A DNA stretch of 64,000 bases from Pacificimonas aurantium (GCF_020092905.1 NZ_JAGSGB010000002.1:434001-498000), one strand, 5' to 3'. Counted from the stretch's first letter, positions 1 to 9,812 are shown. The notes: generated by a model from the letters alone, not told the origin. Translations and numbers: made by a program.

Positions 1-330
1 GCCGCAGACGAACATGATCGCCTGGCGGACATGGTCGTCATTATCGAGGGACAGCTCCTCATTGGCCTCGATCAGGCCGGCAGCGTTCTCGCTGATGGTG
101 CGAAACGGAGCCGAATAGATGCACAGGAAAAGACGGTTCTTCACTTCAGGCGGAACCTGCTCGGCCTGAAGGATACCGTTGGCGAGCGCAAAATGACGCG
201 CCGCGGCCTGGACGGCTTCGGGCGAAGGTGCGTCAGCCTCGGGCGCTGCGGGCGCCTGCGCGGTGGACGGCGCGGAAACAAGCGCCGCAAGCGGAGCGGC
301 GGCGGCGATGAACGCTTTGGAAAACTTCAT
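1..330 (-). CDS. Exported protein of unknown function (partial, 3' end outside window)
   Basis: The first 110 codons of a minus-strand gene are present, and the frame is open to the window edge. The N-terminus is a clear Sec signal peptide (MKFSKAFIAAAAPLAALVSA followed by a TAQA-type cleavage site near residue 26). After it come an Ala/Pro-rich linker and a domain with two cysteines, in FLCIYS and MFVCG. The start lies 4 nt downstream of the efp stop, so the gene is probably co-transcribed with efp. I do not recognise the family. A periplasmic location is inferred from the signal peptide. Confidence 0.7.
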   Translation of the reverse strand, partial: MKFSKAFIAAAAPLAALVSAPSTAQAPAAPEADAPSPEAVQAAARHFALANGILQAEQVPPEVKNRLFLCIYSAPFRTISENAAGLIEANEELSLDNDDHVRQAIMFVCG

Positions 331-334
331 AAGA

Positions 335-898
335 TCAATCGGCCCTTCGGACATATTCCTGATTGTAGACGTCGACGACGACGCGCGTGCCTGCCGTGAT
401 GTGCGGCGGCACCATGATACGGACGCCGTTGTCGAGGACTGCCGGCTTGTACGAGCTGGACGCGGTCTGTCCCTTTACCACCGCATCGGCCTCGACGATG
501 TCCGCCTCGACCTGCTCCGGCAACTGCACGGAGATCGGCTTCTCCTCGTATAATTCAAGCATCACCTGCATGCCGTCCTGCAGAAAGGCTGCAGCGTCTC
601 CCAGCAGGTCGGCCGGCAGGGTCACCTGCTCGAACGTTTCGGTATCCATGAAGGTGAGCATGTCGTCTTCGGCATAGAGATACTGGAAGTCCTTGGTATC
701 CAGCCGGACCTTCTCCACCGTCTCCGAGGACCGGAAACGATTGTTGGTTTTCCGGCCGTCCATCAGGTTCTTCATCTCGACCTGCATGTAGGCGCCGCCC
801 TTGCCGGGCTGCGTATGCTGGATCTTCACGGCACGCCAAAGGCCGCCCTCGAACTCGATGATGTTGCCCGGACGAATGTCCACGCCGGAAATCTTCAT
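335..898 (-). CDS. efp: Translation elongation factor P
   Basis: EF-P rescues ribosomes stalled on polyproline. The 187-residue length is typical. The protein opens with [12 protein letters not shown] and carries the tip loop QPGKGGAY, with the usually modified lysine at about residue 33. The KOW-like N-domain is followed by two OB domains ending in the usual [18 protein letters not shown]-type tail. The start at 898 is chosen because the family begins at MKISG; the 23 upstream in-frame residues do not look like EF-P. No EpmA- or EpmB-type modification gene is visible here. A small exported protein gene follows after 4 nt. Confidence 0.96.
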   Translation of the reverse strand: MKISGVDIRPGNIIEFEGGLWRAVKIQHTQPGKGGAYMQVEMKNLMDGRKTNNRFRSSETVEKVRLDTKDFQYLYAEDDMLTFMDTETFEQVTLPADLLGDAAAFLQDGMQVMLELYEEKPISVQLPEQVEADIVEADAVVKGQTASSSYKPAVLDNGVRIMVPPHITAGTRVVVDVYNQEYVRRAD

Positions 899-1170
899 TG
901 GATCACCATGTGAAAGAAGCTGCAGGAATTGCTGCGCGGCCTTATCAGCCGGACCGCCCCGCCTCAAGCCGCGCCGGGAAGCCCGCCCGCAGCGCAGAAG
1001 CCCTGTTACCGCTACGTCCGGTCCCTACCCGATCCCCTGTTGCATCGCAGCAACAGACCTTCGACCGGCCGACAAATTCCGCGGAACGCCGCGGCTTTTC
1101 CGTCAATTGTGGTGGTCCCGATGCGGGGGAGTTTTCCCGCCATCGGTGCGTAACAGTGGAGTATTTGACT

Positions 1171-1770
1171 ATGAAGACGATTTCGATTCTTGCCGCCGCA
1201 GCCGCGCTTTCCGTTCCCGGCGGCGCGCTCGCCCAGTCCGCGGATTTCTCGGGCCCCTATGTCGGCCTCTCGGCCAGCTACCAGGACTTCGACGCCGATA
1301 GCGATATCGACGAAACCGATTTCGACGAGAGCTTCTTCAACGGCCTCGGATACGGCATCGATGGCGGCACGTTCGGCGGCTACGCCGGCTACAGTGCCCC
1401 GCTAGGCCGCAACGCGATCATCGGCGCCGAAATCAACGGTGCTTTCGGCGAGTCCGAGATCGACGGTGAATATGGCATCACCGGTCATATCGGCGTGGTC
1501 CCGACAGAAGGTGTGATGCTGTTCGCCCGGGGCGGGTATCAGGAGATCAACTTCGATACCGGCAACATTCTCGAAGAGTTCGGGCAGCTGAACCCGGATG
1601 TCGAAGAGGACATCGACGATGATGATCTCGGTCTCGACGACACACAGGGCGACTATACCGTCGGTGCCGGGGCCGAGTTCGCCGCCGGCCCGGGCGCGTT
1701 CCGCGTCGCGGTCGACACGGTCGCGTTCGACACAATCAAGGTCGGCGCCGGTTACACGCTGCGCTTCTAA
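1171..1770 (+). CDS. Outer-membrane beta-barrel protein
   Basis: This 199-residue protein has a signal peptide (MKTISILAAAAALSVPGGALA, cleavage after ALAQ). Alternating Gly/aromatic strands follow, and the protein ends in GAGYTLRF; a terminal Phe is the classical outer-membrane sorting signal. A strongly acidic stretch at residues 145-160 (EEDIDDDDLGLDD) is likely a surface loop. It resembles the small OmpA-like/opacity-type 8-strand barrels; no peptidoglycan-binding domain is present. The start is set by the signal peptide, with a TGGAG site 9 nt upstream. It is divergent from efp and followed by a strong terminator. Confidence 0.85.
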   Translation: MKTISILAAAAALSVPGGALAQSADFSGPYVGLSASYQDFDADSDIDETDFDESFFNGLGYGIDGGTFGGYAGYSAPLGRNAIIGAEINGAFGESEIDGEYGITGHIGVVPTEGVMLFARGGYQEINFDTGNILEEFGQLNPDVEEDIDDDDLGLDDTQGDYTVGAGAEFAAGPGAFRVAVDTVAFDTIKVGAGYTLRF

Positions 1771-1788
1771 GTCGGCCTGAACAACATG

Positions 1789-1828
1789 AAAGGGCGGTGC
1801 GGGGCAGACCCGCGCCGCCCTTTCTTTT
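1789..1828 (+). terminator. Rho-independent terminator of the outer-membrane protein gene
   Basis: A nearly perfect GC-rich hairpin (AAAGGGCGG.GCGGG, short loop, CCCGC.CCGCCCTTT) is followed by TTTCTTTT. It begins 19 nt after the barrel gene stop. On the other strand it sits between thiE and the barrel gene, with a weaker T tract. Confidence 0.85.
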
Positions 1829-1864
1829 GGAGTTCGCGGTTTGTCATGCCGACTGTCGGCTCGT

Positions 1865-2548
1865 TCAGGCGCGCAGCAGATCGGCAAAGGCGGCGACACA
1901 GGCAGCCGGACTGTCGGCATGGTTCCAGACAGCACCGGACACGGCGAGGAAATCTGCTCCCGCCTCGACCAGCGGGGCTGCGTTCCCTGGAGAGATACCG
2001 CCGATCGCGACGCAGGGGATCTCGCTGACCGTCGTCCACCAACCCAGAATGGAGGGGTCGGGACGGTGCACCGTCTCCTTGGTGGCGGTGTCGTAAAAGC
2101 TGCCGAAGGCAACATAGTCAGCCCCGGCCTCGGCCGCTTCCATGGCAAGATGGCGGCTATCGTGGCAGGTCACGCCGATCTGCGCATCGTGACCGAGAAG
2201 GCTACGCGCCTCGGCGATGTCGCCGTCCCCCTGGCCCAGATGCACGCCGTCGGCGTCCAGTTCTCTTGCAAGGTCCGGCCTGTCATTGACGATCAGGGCC
2301 ACATCATAGGCTGCCAGGATCGGTTTGAGGACGCCCCCTGCCCGCATGATCTCCATGTCGCTGGCGTCTTTCAGTCGAAGCTGAAACGCCGCCACGGGCC
2401 CGGCATCCAGCACGGCCTTCAGGACCTCTGGAAAGCCGGGATCATAGGCGGGCGGGGAAATAAGGTAGAGCTGGCACGGGGGGCGGCCATCGCCCTCCCC
2501 TTCGGGAAAGCGTGACGCAAACTCTGGATCCAGGTCGATCTTGGCCAT
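1865..2548 (-). CDS. thiE: Thiamine phosphate synthase
   Basis: ThiE joins hydroxymethylpyrimidine diphosphate and thiazole phosphate to make thiamine phosphate. The 227-residue TIM-barrel protein shows the family's QLRLKD substrate motif, [17 protein letters not shown], the central [23 protein letters not shown] and the terminal phosphate-binding [10 protein letters not shown]. It is the last gene of the tkt-gap-pgk-fba run, 14 nt after fba. ThiE-like proteins attached to glycolytic operons occur in sphingomonads, and other thi genes are not in the window. Confidence 0.92.
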   Translation of the reverse strand: MAKIDLDPEFASRFPEGEGDGRPPCQLYLISPPAYDPGFPEVLKAVLDAGPVAAFQLRLKDASDMEIMRAGGVLKPILAAYDVALIVNDRPDLARELDADGVHLGQGDGDIAEARSLLGHDAQIGVTCHDSRHLAMEAAEAGADYVAFGSFYDTATKETVHRPDPSILGWWTTVSEIPCVAIGGISPGNAAPLVEAGADFLAVSGAVWNHADSPAACVAAFADLLRA

Positions 2549-2562
2549 CGCCAGCCCGCCCT

Positions 2563-3471
2563 CTATTCGCCGGTCTGCACCGTCTTCAGGGTGGAGGCGG
2601 TATAAATCTTGTCGATCGCCGCACCCAACGTCTTGTCGAATTCGTCATCCGACTGCTGATGACGGAGATCCTGTAGCAGCGCGCGGCTGAAGCTGGCGAT
2701 CATGCCCCGATTCTTCGCCAGTTCCGCACAGGCCTCGTCCTGCGAAAACCCACCCGACAGGGCGACGACGCGCGCGCAGTTCGGATGCGCGATCAGCGGA
2801 GCGAAAAGGTCGGGTTGGGCCGGAATGGACAGCTTCAGCATGACCCGGCTACCATAGGGACGCGCATCGAGCGCACGGTAGAGTTCGTCGCGAAGAATTT
2901 CGTCGGACTGGGTACGGTCGGCGCTCTTGATATTCACTTCGGGCTCGACGATCGGCATCAGCCCCTTGTTGAGGATGCGGTTTGCTACCTCGAACTGCTG
3001 GTCTACGACCTTCGCAATGCCACTCTTCGAGGCGGACTGGATCACCGACCTCATCTTCGTACCGAAGATGCCGCGCGAATTGGCGCGGTCGAGGAGAGCG
3101 TCGAGCTCGGGCATGGGCTTCATCAGCTGGACGCCATCCTCTTCGTCGGCGAGGCCCTTGTCGACCTTGAGGAAGGGAACCACCCCGCGCTCCCACAGCA
3201 GCGTGGGGACCGGCGTACCGTCCGCATCGCCGTCCATGGTCTTTTCGAAGAGAATCGCGCCAAGCACTTTCTGCCCGTTGAAGGACGGTGCGGTGACGAT
3301 ACGGCTGCGCATCTGGTGAATGAGGCCGAACATCTCCTCGTCGCCGGAATATTCGCTTTCCTCGATGCCGTAGCCTTTCAGCGCCTTCGGGGTCGAGCCG
3401 CCGGACTGGTCCAGCGCCGCGATGAAGCCGGCACCGCCGACGATTTGCGCCATCATTTTCGGATCGTGCAT
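2563..3471 (-). CDS. fba: Fructose-bisphosphate aldolase, class I
   Basis: This enzyme cleaves or forms fructose-1,6-bisphosphate through a Schiff base. The 302-residue protein begins [11 protein letters not shown] and contains [16 protein letters not shown], the substrate region [11 protein letters not shown] and the Schiff-base lysine in VMLKLSIP. These are class I features of the short bacterial type, not the metal-dependent class II. The start at 3471 has a GAGGGA site 6 nt upstream; a start 7 codons earlier has none. It lies between pgk and thiE in one operon. Confidence 0.93.
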   Translation of the reverse strand: MHDPKMMAQIVGGAGFIAALDQSGGSTPKALKGYGIEESEYSGDEEMFGLIHQMRSRIVTAPSFNGQKVLGAILFEKTMDGDADGTPVPTLLWERGVVPFLKVDKGLADEEDGVQLMKPMPELDALLDRANSRGIFGTKMRSVIQSASKSGIAKVVDQQFEVANRILNKGLMPIVEPEVNIKSADRTQSDEILRDELYRALDARPYGSRVMLKLSIPAQPDLFAPLIAHPNCARVVALSGGFSQDEACAELAKNRGMIASFSRALLQDLRHQQSDDEFDKTLGAAIDKIYTASTLKTVQTGE

Positions 3472-3606
3472 GGGGTTTCCCTCGAATTCCATTGAACCGT
3501 AACTGCGTCCGCCCTCGTAGCGAACGCTCGTCCTACCGGCAACGCCGCCCCGCCTGCCCCGTTGCTTAGTTCCGGACGGATTTCGGCAGCGGAAACAAGC
3601 GCGTGT

Positions 3607-4806
3607 TCAGGCTTTCAGCGCGTCGACGCCCGGCAAATCCTTGCCCTCCATCCATTCCAGGAAGGCGCCGCCGGCCGTCGAAACAAAGGAGAAGTCCTCG
3701 GCCACACCGGCATGGTTGAGAGCGGCAACCGTATCGCCGCCGCCGGCAACCGACACCAGCGACCCATCCTTCGTAAGCGCGGCCGCCGTTTTTGCCAGCT
3801 GCACCGTCGCTGCGTCGAAGGGCGCAATCTCGAACGCCCCCAAGGGCCCGTTCCAGACGAGTGTCCGGCAAGTCTTCAAGACATCGCCCAGTGCCTCTAC
3901 GGCGGCGGGTCCGACATCCAGGATCATCTCATCGGCAGCTACTTCGTGCACGTTCACCGTGCGGTTCTCGGCACCCTCGGCGAACTCCTTCGCCGCGACG
4001 ACGTCATAGGGCAGGTGCACGGTGCAATTCGCTGCATCCGCGCGGTCGAGAATATCGGTCGCGGTACTCGTCAGGTCGTGCTCGCAAAGGCTCTTGCCGA
4101 CATCGACACCCTTTGCGGCAAGGAAGGTGTTGGCCATACCGCCGCCGATGATCAGGTGGTCCACCCGCTCGACGAGATGAGTGAGAACATCCAGCTTCGT
4201 CGAAACCTTCGCCCCGCCAACGACGGCGGCGACCGGATGACGCGGATTGCCGAGCGCCGCATCGAGCGCCTTCAGCTCTGCCTCCATTGCCCGCCCCGCA
4301 TAAGCGGGCAGAAGGCGTGCAAGCCCTTCAGTCGAGACATGAGCGCGGTGAGCCGCCGAGAACGCGTCGTTGACGAAGGCGTCGCCGAGCTTTGCAATCC
4401 GCTTCGCCAGATCCGGATCATTGCGCTCCTCACCTTCGTGGAAGCGCGTATTCTCGAGAACGGCGATGTTCCCGGCCTCCATCAGGCCAATCGCTTTTTC
4501 AGCGACGTCTCCGAAGGTTTCGGTCACGAACAGGACTTCGCGCCCCAGCACCTTTTCCAGCTCGGCCGAGATAGGAGAGAGGCTCAGCATCGGATCCTCC
4601 TTTCCCTTGGGCCGGCCGAAATGGGACAGGACCAGAACCTTCGCGCCCCGGTCGGCGAGTTCGGTCAGGGTAGGAACAGCGCTGCGCAGACGCGTATCGT
4701 CGGTAACATCGCCGTCTCGCACAGGGACGTTCAGATCGCAGCGAACGAAGACCCGCCTGCCGGTCAGGTCGGCCGGCAGGTCGTCGATGGTCTTGAAATC
4801 AGCCAT
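3607..4806 (-). CDS. pgk: Phosphoglycerate kinase
   Basis: Pgk transfers phosphate between 1,3-bisphosphoglycerate and ADP. At 399 residues it is full length: MADFKTIDD start, [11 protein letters not shown] near residue 20, SHFGRPKG substrate-binding arginine, the central [19 protein letters not shown] and the C-terminal nucleotide loop [11 protein letters not shown]. The start at 4806 is the family start; 24 in-frame upstream codons are rejected. It lies 17 nt after gap. Confidence 0.97.
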   Translation of the reverse strand: MADFKTIDDLPADLTGRRVFVRCDLNVPVRDGDVTDDTRLRSAVPTLTELADRGAKVLVLSHFGRPKGKEDPMLSLSPISAELEKVLGREVLFVTETFGDVAEKAIGLMEAGNIAVLENTRFHEGEERNDPDLAKRIAKLGDAFVNDAFSAAHRAHVSTEGLARLLPAYAGRAMEAELKALDAALGNPRHPVAAVVGGAKVSTKLDVLTHLVERVDHLIIGGGMANTFLAAKGVDVGKSLCEHDLTSTATDILDRADAANCTVHLPYDVVAAKEFAEGAENRTVNVHEVAADEMILDVGPAAVEALGDVLKTCRTLVWNGPLGAFEIAPFDAATVQLAKTAAALTKDGSLVSVAGGGDTVAALNHAGVAEDFSFVSTAGGAFLEWMEGKDLPGVDALKA

Positions 4807-4823
4807 GTATTGTTCGCCACCCT

Positions 4824-5828
4824 CTAGAAGGAGGCCATCACCTTGGCCGTGTCGATCATGCGGTTCGAAAAGCCCCACTCATTGTCGTACCAGCTGACCA
4901 CGCGGGCGAGCTTTCCTTCCAGGACGGCCGTTTCCAGGCTGTCGACGGTGGAGCTGGCCGGATAATGGTTGAAATCCGAACTGACGAGCGGCTGGTCGGT
5001 AAAGTCGAGGACGCCCTTCATGGCGCCGCTCGCAGCTGCCTTCAGTGCTGCGTTCAGTTCCTCGGCGTTCGTATCGCGGCCCGGCGTGAAGACGAGATCG
5101 ATCAGGCTGACATTCGGGGTCGGAACGCGCACGGAGGAGCCATCCAGCTTGCCGTTGAGGTCGGGCAGCACCAGGCCGACCGCGCGCGCGGCGCCCGTCG
5201 TCGTCGGAATCATGTTCTGCGCTCCGCCGCGGGCCCGGCGCATGTCGCCGTGCATCTGGTCGAGCATGCGCTGGTCGTTGGTGTAGCTGTGGATCGTCGT
5301 CATGAAGCCGCGCTCGATCCCAACGGTCTCGTGCAGGACTTTGGCCACGGGCGCGAGGCAGTTGGTCGTGCACGAAGCATTCGAGACCACAAGGTCATCG
5401 GCCGTAAGGGTATCGTGGTTCACGCCGAACACGACGGTCTTGTCCACACCCTTGGCGGGCGCGGAGATAAGGACGCGCTTCGCGCCCGCGTCGAGATGCG
5501 GCTGGCTCGCGTCCTTCGACTGGAAGAAGCCGGTGCATTCCAGCACCAGATCGACACCCATATCCTTGTGCGGCAGCTTGCCGGGATCGCGCTCCGCGGT
5601 AACGGCGATCTTCTTGCCGCCGACGGTGATGCTGTCCTCGTCCGCTTCCACGGCGCCCGGAAAGCGGCCATGTGTGGAATCATACTGGAACAGGATGGCA
5701 TTGGCTTTGGCATCGGCAAGATCGTTGATCGCGACCAGTTCGAAATCATGGTCGTCCCGCTCCAGAAGCGCGCGGGCCACCAGGCGGCCAATACGTCCGA
5801 AGCCGTTGATCGATACCTTCACCGTCAT
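4824..5828 (-). CDS. gap: Glyceraldehyde-3-phosphate dehydrogenase, type I
   Basis: Gap oxidises glyceraldehyde-3-phosphate with NAD(P) and phosphate. The 334-residue protein has the Rossmann start [12 protein letters not shown], the active site [12 protein letters not shown] with the catalytic Cys, and the C-terminal [13 protein letters not shown]. The ATG at 5828 has a GAGAGG site 7 nt upstream and is preferred over an in-frame TTG two codons earlier. The residue after the NAD-binding strand is Asn (AINDL), compatible with NAD use. It lies between tkt and pgk. Confidence 0.97.
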   Translation of the reverse strand: MTVKVSINGFGRIGRLVARALLERDDHDFELVAINDLADAKANAILFQYDSTHGRFPGAVEADEDSITVGGKKIAVTAERDPGKLPHKDMGVDLVLECTGFFQSKDASQPHLDAGAKRVLISAPAKGVDKTVVFGVNHDTLTADDLVVSNASCTTNCLAPVAKVLHETVGIERGFMTTIHSYTNDQRMLDQMHGDMRRARGGAQNMIPTTTGAARAVGLVLPDLNGKLDGSSVRVPTPNVSLIDLVFTPGRDTNAEELNAALKAAASGAMKGVLDFTDQPLVSSDFNHYPASSTVDSLETAVLEGKLARVVSWYDNEWGFSNRMIDTAKVMASF

Positions 5829-5854
5829 GTCCAAACCTCTCGCTCTTGTTCTTC

Positions 5855-7843
5855 TTAGGATTCCAGTTTCGCCTTAACCCGCGCCACGACCTGGTCGGGC
5901 GTAAAGCCGAACTTCTCGAACAGGGCAGGCGCCGGAGCCGACGCGCCGAACCGGTCGATGCCGATCGACAGCCCGTTCAGCATGACATGCTCGGCCCAGC
6001 CCTGCGTCGTTCCCGCCTCGATCGATACCCGCAGGATCTCGCCGGGCTGGACGTTCGGCAGCAGCTCTTCCTTATAACTATCGGGCTGCTCGGCGAAGAG
6101 TTCCCAGCAGGGCATCGATACGACATCGCAGCCCACACCGTCCTTCTCCAGCCGGTCCGCCGCTTCCAGCGCGAGGTGAACCTCGGACCCGGTGGCAATG
6201 AAGATGACCTTACGCGCGGCATCCGCCGCCTTCAGGCGGTAGGCGCCCTTGGCTGACAGATTGCCCACGCGTCCCTCGAGGCGCACCTGCGGCAGACCCT
6301 GGCGGGTCAGGGCCAGCGCGGCGGGCGTTTCCTTGTCCTTCAGCGCCAGCGCCCAGCATTCGGCGGTTTCCACCGCGTCGGCAGGCCGGAACACGCGCAG
6401 GTTGGGGATCGCGCGCAGCGACATGACCTGCTCGATCGGCTGGTGGGTCGGGCCGTCCTCGCCGAGGCCGATGGAATCATGCGTAAGGACATGCACCGCA
6501 CGAACCTGCTGCAAAGCGCCGAGACGGATCGCCGGACGCGAATAGTCGGAGAAGATCAGGAAGGTTCCGCCATAGGGGATGACACCGCCGTGCAGCGCCA
6601 TGCCGTTCATCGCCGCCGCCATGCCGAATTCGCGAATGCCGTAGAAGACATAGCGTCCGGAATAGTCCTCGGCCGAAAAGACGCCGATATCCCCGGCGCG
6701 GGTGTTGTTCGATCCCGTCAGGTCGGCGGAGCCCCCCATTGTCGACGGAACGGCGCCGTTCAGCACCTTCAGCACATTCTCGGAGGACTTGCGCGTCGCC
6801 TCCTTCACCGGCTCGGCAATCAGGCTATCGATATGCTGTTCGATCGCCGTCTCGAAGCCGTCGGGCAGTCCGCCGTCCATGCGCTGCGCGAACTCGTCCC
6901 ACTGCGGCTGCTTCTTCGCCTTATCGAGCCAGGAAGCGCGCCGGTCGGCGCAGCCACACCCGATCTCGCGCCAGGCGGAAAGGATCGCGTCCGGGATTTC
7001 GAACGGCGGCGCGGTCCAGCCGAGGGTCTCGCGCGCCGCTTCGATTTCGTCGCCGCCGAGCGGCGCGCCATGGGTGGCGGAGGTGCCCTGCTTGTTGGGG
7101 GCGCCGTAGCCGATGACGGTGCGCGCGGCGATCAGGCTGGGGCGCGGGTCGGCCTTTGCGGCCTTCATTGCAGCATCCAAGGCAGCCGGATCATGGCCGT
7201 TGCATTCAACGACGTGCCAGCCAGCGGCGGCGTAGCGAGCCTGGATATCCTCGCTGGTCGAGAGGTCGGTCGGGCCGTCGATGGTGATGCGGTTGTCGTC
7301 CCAGATGACGTTGAGACGGCCGAGCTTCAGATGCCCGGCGAGGCCCACCGCCTCATGATTGACACCTTCCATGAGGCAGCCGTCGCCGGCGATCACCCAG
7401 GTGCGGTGATCGACGAGCGCATCGCCGTAGACCGCGTTCAGATGGCGCTCCGCCATCGCCATGCCCACGGACATCGCAAGCCCCTGACCGAGCGGGCCGG
7501 TGGTCGCCTCGACGCCGTCGAGAAGAAAATTCTCCGGGTGGCCGGCACAGGGTCCGTCGAGCTGGCGGAAATTGCGGATGTCGCCGATCGTCGGACGTTC
7601 GTAGCCTGTCAGGTAGAGCAGCGAATAGATCAGCATCGAGCCGTGACCGGCGGACAGGACGAAGCGGTCGCGGTCGTACCAGTGCGGATCGGCGGCATCG
7701 AACTTCAGATGCTTCTGGAACAGGACCGTAGCGGCGTCTGCCATGCCCATGGGCATGCCCGGATGGCCGGAATTGGCTGCTTCCACCGCGTCCATAGTCA
7801 ACGCGCGGATGGCATTTGCGAGGTCGTCGTGCGAAACGCTCAT
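5855..7843 (-). CDS. tkt: Transketolase
   Basis: The ThDP-dependent enzyme moves two-carbon units in the pentose phosphate pathway. It is 662 residues, the usual length. Motifs in order: SGHPGMPMGMAD near residue 25, GHGSMLIYSLLYL, GPLGQGLAMSVGMA, the ThDP motif GDGCLMEGV...NVIWDDN, and later HDSIGLGEDGPTHQPIE. The reading frame stays open far upstream, but the family starts at MSVSHDDLAN. No strong Shine-Dalgarno site precedes this ATG. It is the first gene of the five-gene operon that ends with thiE, and is divergent from the zapA operon. Confidence 0.96.
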   Translation of the reverse strand: MSVSHDDLANAIRALTMDAVEAANSGHPGMPMGMADAATVLFQKHLKFDAADPHWYDRDRFVLSAGHGSMLIYSLLYLTGYERPTIGDIRNFRQLDGPCAGHPENFLLDGVEATTGPLGQGLAMSVGMAMAERHLNAVYGDALVDHRTWVIAGDGCLMEGVNHEAVGLAGHLKLGRLNVIWDDNRITIDGPTDLSTSEDIQARYAAAGWHVVECNGHDPAALDAAMKAAKADPRPSLIAARTVIGYGAPNKQGTSATHGAPLGGDEIEAARETLGWTAPPFEIPDAILSAWREIGCGCADRRASWLDKAKKQPQWDEFAQRMDGGLPDGFETAIEQHIDSLIAEPVKEATRKSSENVLKVLNGAVPSTMGGSADLTGSNNTRAGDIGVFSAEDYSGRYVFYGIREFGMAAAMNGMALHGGVIPYGGTFLIFSDYSRPAIRLGALQQVRAVHVLTHDSIGLGEDGPTHQPIEQVMSLRAIPNLRVFRPADAVETAECWALALKDKETPAALALTRQGLPQVRLEGRVGNLSAKGAYRLKAADAARKVIFIATGSEVHLALEAADRLEKDGVGCDVVSMPCWELFAEQPDSYKEELLPNVQPGEILRVSIEAGTTQGWAEHVMLNGLSIGIDRFGASAPAPALFEKFGFTPDQVVARVKAKLES

Positions 7844-8019
7844 AGGAGTAAAGGCTCTACCTTGAAGTCTTGGGACGCGGAAACATCGACACTGGCACCC
7901 AGTCCAGCACCGACACCGGACGGACGGTCCACGATGGTTTCGCAGCCCGCTACTCGGCTTTGCCGAGACTCGCAACCAGCCGTGCCGCCTGCGGATGAGG
8001 AGACGTCGACCTTCCGGCG

Positions 8020-8049
8020 TTGACGAATCATGAGACGCAGTCTTACGAA
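8020..8049 (+). promoter_or_regulatory. Candidate promoter for the coiled-coil/zapA operon
   Basis: In the 239-nt gap between divergent tkt and the coiled-coil gene, TTGACG (8020-8025) lies 18 nt before TACGAA (8044-8049), 33 nt upstream of the GTG start. A small hairpin CTCGGC-TTT-GCCGAG also lies in this gap near 7953-7967. The assignment is by spacing and similarity only. Confidence 0.3.
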
Positions 8050-8082
8050 CCCTAAATAACCCCTTTTCCAGACAGGTGTTTC

Positions 8083-8364
8083 GTGGCCGAAGACGCAGAC
8101 CTCCCCGCCCGACTGGCCCGCCTGGAGGCGGCGCTTGCGAAGCTCGAATCGGGGGTTGCGGAAAAGCTGGGAGACTCGCACGCCGCCGCGGGCCTGCGCC
8201 GCGAACATGACGAACTGGTGCAGCGCCATGACCGGCTGGTGAAGGAAACCCGTGCCGCCGCAGCGGATCTGGACGTGCTGCTTGGCAAAGACCAGCCGGG
8301 GTCGAAGGCTGCGGGTTCCGATCTTCCGGCCGAGGCTGGTGCGCACGAAATGGGAGCTCGCTGA
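8083..8364 (+). CDS. Small coiled-coil protein upstream of ZapA
   Basis: A 93-residue, almost entirely helical protein with heptads (LPARLARLEAALAKLESGVAEKL, then LRREHDELVQRHDRLVKE). Its GTG start follows an AGG-rich stretch and its stop overlaps the zapA ATG by one base (TGATG), so the two are translationally coupled. Position and coiled-coil nature suggest a ZapB-like or DUF4164-like partner in Z-ring assembly. That role is an inference. Confidence 0.75.
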   Translation: MAEDADLPARLARLEAALAKLESGVAEKLGDSHAAAGLRREHDELVQRHDRLVKETRAAAADLDVLLGKDQPGSKAAGSDLPAEAGAHEMGAR

Positions 8365-8783
8365 TGGCGGAAGTCCGGGTCGAGGTTGGCGGGCGCACCT
8401 ACCCGCTCGCCTGCCGTACCGGTGAAGAAGAGCTGATCCGCCGACTTGCCGCGGTCGTCGACGAAAAAGCCAGAACACTGACCAGCCAGCTCGGCTACCT
8501 GCCCGAAGTGCGCCTGCTCCTGATGTCGGCCATCATGATCGCCGAGGAAATGCAGCGACAAGGTAGTGCCAGCGGTAGCGACGCCGGTAACACCGATCAG
8601 GCGGCAGCGGACCCCGACCGGGAAGGCGATATCGCCGTCGCCGAACGAAGAGGCGAGGAAGCAGAGCGCGCCGCAGCCGTGGCCATCGACCGCGCCGCCG
8701 AACGCGTGGAAAGCCTGCTGGCGGCTCTAGACCGCGGCGAATTGGATCCGCCCCCCCTTGAGAGCGACCGTCCGAGCGCCTAA
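8364..8783 (+). CDS. zapA: Cell division protein ZapA
   Basis: ZapA bundles FtsZ filaments. The N-terminal 70 residues show the family pattern: MAEVRVEVGGRTYPLAC, EEELIRRLAAVVDEKA, and a helix with LLLMSAIMIAEEM. The C-terminal half is an acidic/Ala-rich extension ending in a helix (RAAERVESLLAAL). It is coupled to the preceding coiled-coil gene, and a 6S RNA follows directly after its stop. Confidence 0.9.
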   Translation: MAEVRVEVGGRTYPLACRTGEEELIRRLAAVVDEKARTLTSQLGYLPEVRLLLMSAIMIAEEMQRQGSASGSDAGNTDQAAADPDREGDIAVAERRGEEAERAAAVAIDRAAERVESLLAALDRGELDPPPLESDRPSA

Positions 8784-8789
8784 ATTCGA

Positions 8790-8957
8790 TGGCGACGGAT
8801 ACTGCCTGGTACGAGCCGAAGCGAACATCCCTGAGGCGATACAACATCCAAGGGAGCTGTCCCTGTTCGGGGCCTTGCCCCGATGCATACGGCGCCCACC
8901 TGACGTACTTGGCGTCAGAGGATATTCCAGCAAACGGCCAAGGCGGTTCCGTCACCT
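8790..8957 (+). ncRNA. ssrS: 6S RNA (RNA polymerase-binding regulatory RNA)
   Basis: 6S RNA binds sigma70-RNA polymerase and mimics an open promoter. The location between zapA and the 5-formyl-THF cyclo-ligase is the classical ssrS locus. The ends pair: GACGGA (8794-8799) with TCCGTC (8948-8953), and ACTGCCTGG with CCAAGGCGGT, giving a long closing stem of the expected size (about 165 nt). Internal segments CATCCCTGAGGCG and GACGTACTTGGCGTC resemble the arms flanking the central bubble in proteobacterial 6S RNAs. Exact ends are estimates. Confidence 0.8.
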
Positions 8958-9003
8958 TCCTTCCGCCGCAGTCGAACCCTTTGCGTACAGACGGCCCCCG
9001 CAC

Positions 9004-9582
9004 GTGACCGGGCCCGCGATTACCGCTGAGCAAAAGGGCGAGCTTCGCCGCACGATGCGCAGCGAACGGCGTCGCCATGTCGCGTCGATGAGCGACGACG
9101 CGCGGGCGAAGGCGCTCTCCTCAGCCGCGCACAATGTAATGCAGGTCATCTGGCCGGAGGCGCGTCTCGGCAGCTATGCCCCCACAACGTATGAAATCGA
9201 CCCCGGGCCCTGCGAAGTGCGCCAGCATGAGCCGGCGGCCCTGCCCTGGTTCGCAGACCGCACGCCGAACATGATCTTTCGCGCCTGCGGCCCCCTGGTG
9301 GCCGGACCCTGGGGCCTGCCGCAGCCCGACGACGACTGCGAGGAGATCGAGCCCGACGTGCTGATCGTTCCTCTTCTGGCCGCAACGGCAGCGGGCGACC
9401 GGCTGGGACAGGGCGGCGGCCACTATGACCGTTATCTGGAGCGACGTACAAAAGCGGGCACCCGGCCGCGCACGATCGGCCTGGCCTGGGACTGCCAGTT
9501 GGTCGACAGCCTGCCGACCGAGCCCTGGGACGTTCCGCTGGATTTCCTCGCCACGCCAAGCCGCCTATATGGCGCGCCATGA
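9004..9582 (+). CDS. 5-formyltetrahydrofolate cyclo-ligase
   Basis: This enzyme (MTHFS, ygfA family) converts 5-formyl-THF to 5,10-methenyl-THF with ATP. The 192-residue product has the N-terminal ...GELRRTMRSERRRHV helix, the middle segment around EPDVLIVPLLAATAAGDRLGQGGGHYDRYL, which is the family's phosphate/folate-binding signature, and the C-terminal DVPLDFLATP. The start is uncertain; the GTG at 9004 is chosen because it gives family length and avoids the 6S RNA. Its stop overlaps the DUF2842 ATG (ATGA). Confidence 0.9.
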   Translation: MTGPAITAEQKGELRRTMRSERRRHVASMSDDARAKALSSAAHNVMQVIWPEARLGSYAPTTYEIDPGPCEVRQHEPAALPWFADRTPNMIFRACGPLVAGPWGLPQPDDDCEEIEPDVLIVPLLAATAAGDRLGQGGGHYDRYLERRTKAGTRPRTIGLAWDCQLVDSLPTEPWDVPLDFLATPSRLYGAP

Positions 9583-9812
9583 CAGAACTGCCCGCCCAGA
9601 CGCCGCCCGAGCCAAAACTGCGCAAGCCGCTAGGCGTGATCCTGATGATCGCGCTGATCGCGCTTTACGTCCTGATCGTGACCGCGCTGTCCGACCCCAT
9701 CAGCACCCTGCCGATAATGGTGCAGACGCCGATCTGGATTGCGCTGGGTATCGCATGGATATTTCCGTTGAAGCCGCTGGTACGCTGGATCGAAGTGGGG
9801 CGCTGGTCGTGA
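9579..9812 (+). CDS. DUF2842 small membrane protein
   Basis: This 77-residue protein has two predicted membrane helices (about residues 19-38 and 47-63) separated by a short polar loop, then PLVRWIEVGR. The layout and the terminal WIFPLKPLV.W pattern match DUF2842, an alphaproteobacterial family without known function. Its start overlaps the cyclo-ligase stop and its stop overlaps the next GTG, so three genes are coupled. Confidence 0.85.
   Translation: MTELPAQTPPEPKLRKPLGVILMIALIALYVLIVTALSDPISTLPIMVQTPIWIALGIAWIFPLKPLVRWIEVGRWS

Noticed and set aside
6443-8023. 526-residue plus-strand frame over tkt
   Set aside because: Mirror frame of a highly conserved gene; no domain pattern.
7844-8398. 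N-terminal extension of transketolase by about 185 residues on the minus strand
   Set aside because: The frame is open but the sequence is Arg/Ser/Pro-rich, unlike the family, and it overlaps the coiled-coil gene; transketolases start at the MSVSHDDL position.
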